DNA of 20,982 bases from 2-02-FULL-44-35 sp964629505. GTDB lineage: Bacteria; Patescibacteriota; Minisyncoccia; Phycocordibacterales; DSPV01. Position 1 is the stretch's first letter. Each line of letters opens with the position of its first letter. Location: positions 1 to 20,982 of the forward strand of contig CAZVQR010000005.1 of NCBI GenBank assembly GCA_964629505.1, in the 5' to 3' direction. The notes beneath the pieces were generated by a model. That model searched no databases, was not told where the DNA came from, and worked only from the letters and a program-made list of their open reading frames with translations. A program made the translations under genes and the position numbers. Shown here piece by piece: positions 19,331-20,982 of the stretch.

Positions 19331-19711
19331 ATGAACTCTTTCGCCAAACTCTCAAAATTCCAAAAACTTTTCGCCGGCATTGTTCTCGCCGCCGTTTTGC
19401 TGTCGCCGGTTTCGGCTTGGGCCGCCGTCACAGATTTAAAGTCCTTAGTCAATGCTTTTATTGACATCATCAATCTCATTCAAAAATTTCTGGTTGCCCT
19501 TTCCATTTTTATTATTATTTGGGGAACTTTCCGTTATCTCGTTGCCAGTGGCGACAAAGAAAGATTAACTCAAGCCAGAGATGTCATTGTCTACGGCCTC
19601 TTGGGAATTGTCATAATGTATACCATTATTGGCATTATCGGCGTGCTTTTGAACACAATTAAAGTTGACAGCACCAATTTGCCAACCATCCCGCAGTTTT
19701 CTAAACCTTAA
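19331..19711 (+). CDS. VirB2/TrbC-like small pilin-type membrane protein
   Basis: 126 residues. Signal peptide MNSFAKLSKFQKLFAGIVLAAVLLSPVSAWA (AWA site), then an amphipathic LKSLVNAFIDIINLI, first TM (LVALSIFIIIWGTFRYLVASGDKERLTQARD), second TM (VIVYGLLGIVIMYTIIGIIGVLLNTI), short tail. It has the ASGD loop like the 19918 protein. The -10 is near the start. Likely a pilus/secretion subunit; family recognised by architecture only. Confidence 0.8.
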   Translation: MNSFAKLSKFQKLFAGIVLAAVLLSPVSAWAAVTDLKSLVNAFIDIINLIQKFLVALSIFIIIWGTFRYLVASGDKERLTQARDVIVYGLLGIVIMYTIIGIIGVLLNTIKVDSTNLPTIPQFSKP

Positions 19712-19727
19712 GTTATCCACATTTTGT

Positions 19728-19757
19728 TTGACAGATTTGCTCTAGCTTTGCTACCAT
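19728..19757 (+). promoter_or_regulatory. Promoter of the pilin-like gene at 19918, with a long leader
   Basis: TTGACA (19728-19733), 18-nt spacer, TACCAT (19752-19757) with extended -10 TGC. The predicted 5' leader is about 154 nt. Confidence 0.6.
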
Positions 19758-19787
19758 ATTATGTGTAGACAATTAATAGCTCTACAA

Positions 19788-19858
19788 GGAAAGCGGTTGG
19801 GTGTAAAAGAGAAAGGGGATGTTAAGGCAAATAACTTGGTCGTAAGTTTGCCGTTTCC
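19788..19858 (+). other. Structured 5' leader with two alternative stems
   Basis: Inner hairpin GGCAA-ATA-ACTT / AAGT-TTGCC (19826-19852) and an outer pairing GGAAA-g-CGG (19788-19796) with CCG-TTTCC (19851-19858). The two pairings share 19851-19852, so they exclude one another. It has no coding frame and lies in the leader of the 19918 gene. Confidence 0.35.
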
Positions 19859-19917
19859 TATCCGAAAACTTCTTTCCTGCTTAAAAATTATTATTTCTTA
19901 ATATATTAAAATAAAAT

Positions 19918-20295
19918 ATGTCTAAAACTTTTTTTAGTAAGATTACGGGAATTACAGCTAGTTTTTTGTTGCCAATTGTTGTTGCTGCTCAAGTTGTAGT
20001 AAATACTGGTCCCCTTAGAACTTTCTTTAATCAACTTTTGGGAATATTTAACGATATTTTACCTTTTTTGCTTGCAATTGTCGTAATTCTATTGATCGTC
20101 TGGGCTTTTCAATTTGCCACCAGTGCTGGCGATGAAGAAAAGCGTAAAGGTGCTAGGGATAAAATTATCTGGGGTTTAGTTGGTTTAGTGCTCCTAATGT
20201 CAATGTATGGCATTACTAATATATTGGCTAATCTTGTCTTGGGTACTGGCACCGTCTTACCTGTAATTACCGAAATACCACCGATTGTTCAGTAA
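19918..20295 (+). CDS. VirB2/TrbC-like small pilin-type membrane protein
   Basis: 125 residues. N-terminal signal (SKTFFSKITGITASFLLPIVVAAQ), then VVVNTGPLRTFFNQLLGIFNDILPFLLAIVVILLIVWAFQFATSAGDEEKRKGARDKI and the second TM IIWGLVGLVLLMSMYGITNILANLVLG, then a Pro-rich end. It has the same TSAGD loop between TM segments as 10948 and is closely related to the 19331 protein in shape. Unlike its neighbours it is preceded by a leader of about 150 nt and ended by a terminator. No Shine-Dalgarno is evident. Confidence 0.82.
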   Translation: MSKTFFSKITGITASFLLPIVVAAQVVVNTGPLRTFFNQLLGIFNDILPFLLAIVVILLIVWAFQFATSAGDEEKRKGARDKIIWGLVGLVLLMSMYGITNILANLVLGTGTVLPVITEIPPIVQ

Positions 20296-20623
20296 AATAA
20301 TTAATGAATTTGACTTTCACCACAAAACCGCTCTTATGGGCGGTTTTTGGTGATTGAATATCTTAACTCCCGAGCGGTTTTTTGAAAATTTGTTGGTGTT
20401 AGGGGATATATCGTCTGGCAAAGACAATTAGTGACTTCATTCAACCAGTTGCTCTAACTTCTGCGACCGCGGGAATTAGAGCAGGTTTTGTAGTTGACAG
20501 CTCAACTGGCGGGAGTATGATTATTCCGGACAATTGAACTGGGGGAGAAGTTCTTTGCTTGCTGGTTTGGTTGCCCTCCGCCGAAGAGGCGGAAACATAA
20601 ACCAAAAAAACAAAAACCAACAT
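20296..20623. other. Intergenic, no confident gene
   Basis: After the terminator at 20318-20352 there are short frames, for example one reading ALTSATAGIRAGFVVDSS at about 20449-20502 that ends in a stop near 20537, but none has a good start. The palindrome TCCGCC-GAAGA-GGCGGA (20578-20594) lies just before the small gene. I see no RNA gene. Confidence 0.4.
20318..20352 (+). terminator. Terminator after the pilin-like gene at 19918
   Basis: CACCACAAAACCGC / GCGGTTTTTGGTG stem with a TCTTATGG loop; the T-run is within the stem. Confidence 0.7.
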
Positions 20624-20806
20624 ATGGAAGCAACTCGGCAATGGCGGATTCCTGGTCCCGATGGCGAAAAACATACAACGAGCAATTTCGAAGAAGTAAA
20701 ACTCTTCTACGCTGCTCAGGGCAAGCCCTACCCCTACTTGGGCGTGGAAAGTCGCGAGACCAAACCGAGGGACAAACGGCCAGTTGTACTCGGGGCGCGA
20801 GATTAG
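20624..20806 (+). CDS. 60-residue hypothetical protein
   Basis: From ATG 20624 to the stop at 20804-20806: polar, basic at the end, with WRIPGPDGEK, SNFEEVKLFYAAQGKPYPYLG and ETKPRDKRPVVLGARD. No TM and no domain known to me. A strong terminator lies 14 bp after the stop, which supports a real transcript. A longer start (TTG at 20534) is possible but less convincing. No Shine-Dalgarno before the ATG. Confidence 0.5.
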   Translation: MEATRQWRIPGPDGEKHTTSNFEEVKLFYAAQGKPYPYLGVESRETKPRDKRPVVLGARD

Positions 20807-20819
20807 CGCCCAAATCGCG

Positions 20820-20858
20820 AAGCTTCTGCGTGTCGTACGGACGCAGAAGCTTTTTTTA
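20820..20858 (+). terminator. Rho-independent terminator after the 60-residue gene
   Basis: AAGCTTCTGCGT / ACGCAGAAGCTT, a perfect 12-bp stem with a 9-nt loop, followed by TTTTT. Confidence 0.95.
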
Positions 20859-20882
20859 TTTCTCTTTATTTCCCCAATACGA

Positions 20883-20888
20883 TATAAT
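20883..20888 (+). promoter_or_regulatory. -10 box of the final partial gene
   Basis: TATAAT, 7 nt before ATG 20896: leaderless. Confidence 0.5.
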
Positions 20889-20895
20889 TTAGTTG

Positions 20896-20982
20896 ATGGA
20901 CGACAATAAAATAACTTACTTCGCCGAAACCGACGCCCGCGGCAAACGGGGCGTCATCTCCTTCTTCGCCAAGCGGGCGCGC
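20896..20982 (+). CDS. N-terminal fragment, possibly a type IV secretion/HerA-like ATPase
   Basis: 29 codons, running off the right edge. The start DNKITYFAETDARGKR resembles the N-terminus of Patescibacteria VirD4/VirB4- or HerA-type ATPases that I recall beginning with a YFAET segment before the P-loop. The next residues (GVISFFAKRAR) do not clearly continue that pattern, so the call is weak. Position just after four pilin-like genes and a leaderless promoter fits a type IV secretion cluster. Confidence 0.35.
   Translation, partial: MDDNKITYFAETDARGKRGVISFFAKRAR

Noticed and set aside
20441..20813. Minus-strand frames near the right edge
   Set aside because: No start signals or recognisable motifs, and they oppose the small plus gene with a terminator.

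Overview
The window looks like part of a Patescibacteria (Candidate Phyla Radiation, Parcubacteria-like) chromosome. Reasons: several small paralogous VirB2/TrbC-type pilin-like proteins, tiny intergenic gaps, many start codons placed 6-7 nt after a -10 box with no Shine-Dalgarno (leaderless mRNAs), short palindromic or low-complexity insertions inside conserved genes, and generic housekeeping genes (tsaD, recJ, hsp20, prsW-like, HIT). TGA is used as a stop, so the code is standard. The lineage is an inference from gene content; no 16S or ribosomal gene is present.

Layout. 1-2208 (minus): a three-gene operon of a zinc-ribbon protein, a divergent GTP cyclohydrolase II (RibA-like), and an OMP decarboxylase fused in frame to a guanylate-kinase-like domain that runs off the left edge. 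2375-5003 (minus): Hsp20, PrsW-type protease, TsaD, and a 42-residue membrane microprotein with its own promoter and terminator. 5158-8902: an anchored protein of unknown function, a HIT protein, RecJ, and a two-TM zinc-ribbon protein. 8963-9048: tRNA-Ser(GCU). 9132-11379 (plus): methyltransferase, solute-binding lipoprotein-like protein and a pilin-like protein in one tight operon.

11459-17869 is the most unusual part: an accessory island of membrane-scaffold (SPFH/stomatin/flotillin-like) genes. It holds two nearly identical SPFH genes flanking a RelE/ParE-type toxin-antitoxin pair, two adjacent paralogues sharing almost the same N-terminal membrane anchor, a four-TM protein, and a large SPFH-like protein with a coiled coil. 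Most of these genes end in the same kind of 3' cassette: a conserved tag, a gene-specific hairpin, a U-tract, then CTTGCCC. In two cases the TTGCCC doubles as the -35 box of the next gene.

17907-20982 (plus): pilin-like VirB2 paralogues interspersed with three tiny membrane proteins, a MazF/PemK-like toxin without a visible antitoxin, a long structured leader, a small hypothetical gene, and the start of a gene that may encode a type IV secretion/HerA-like ATPase. Taken together the right half looks like cell-envelope and surface-appendage functions.
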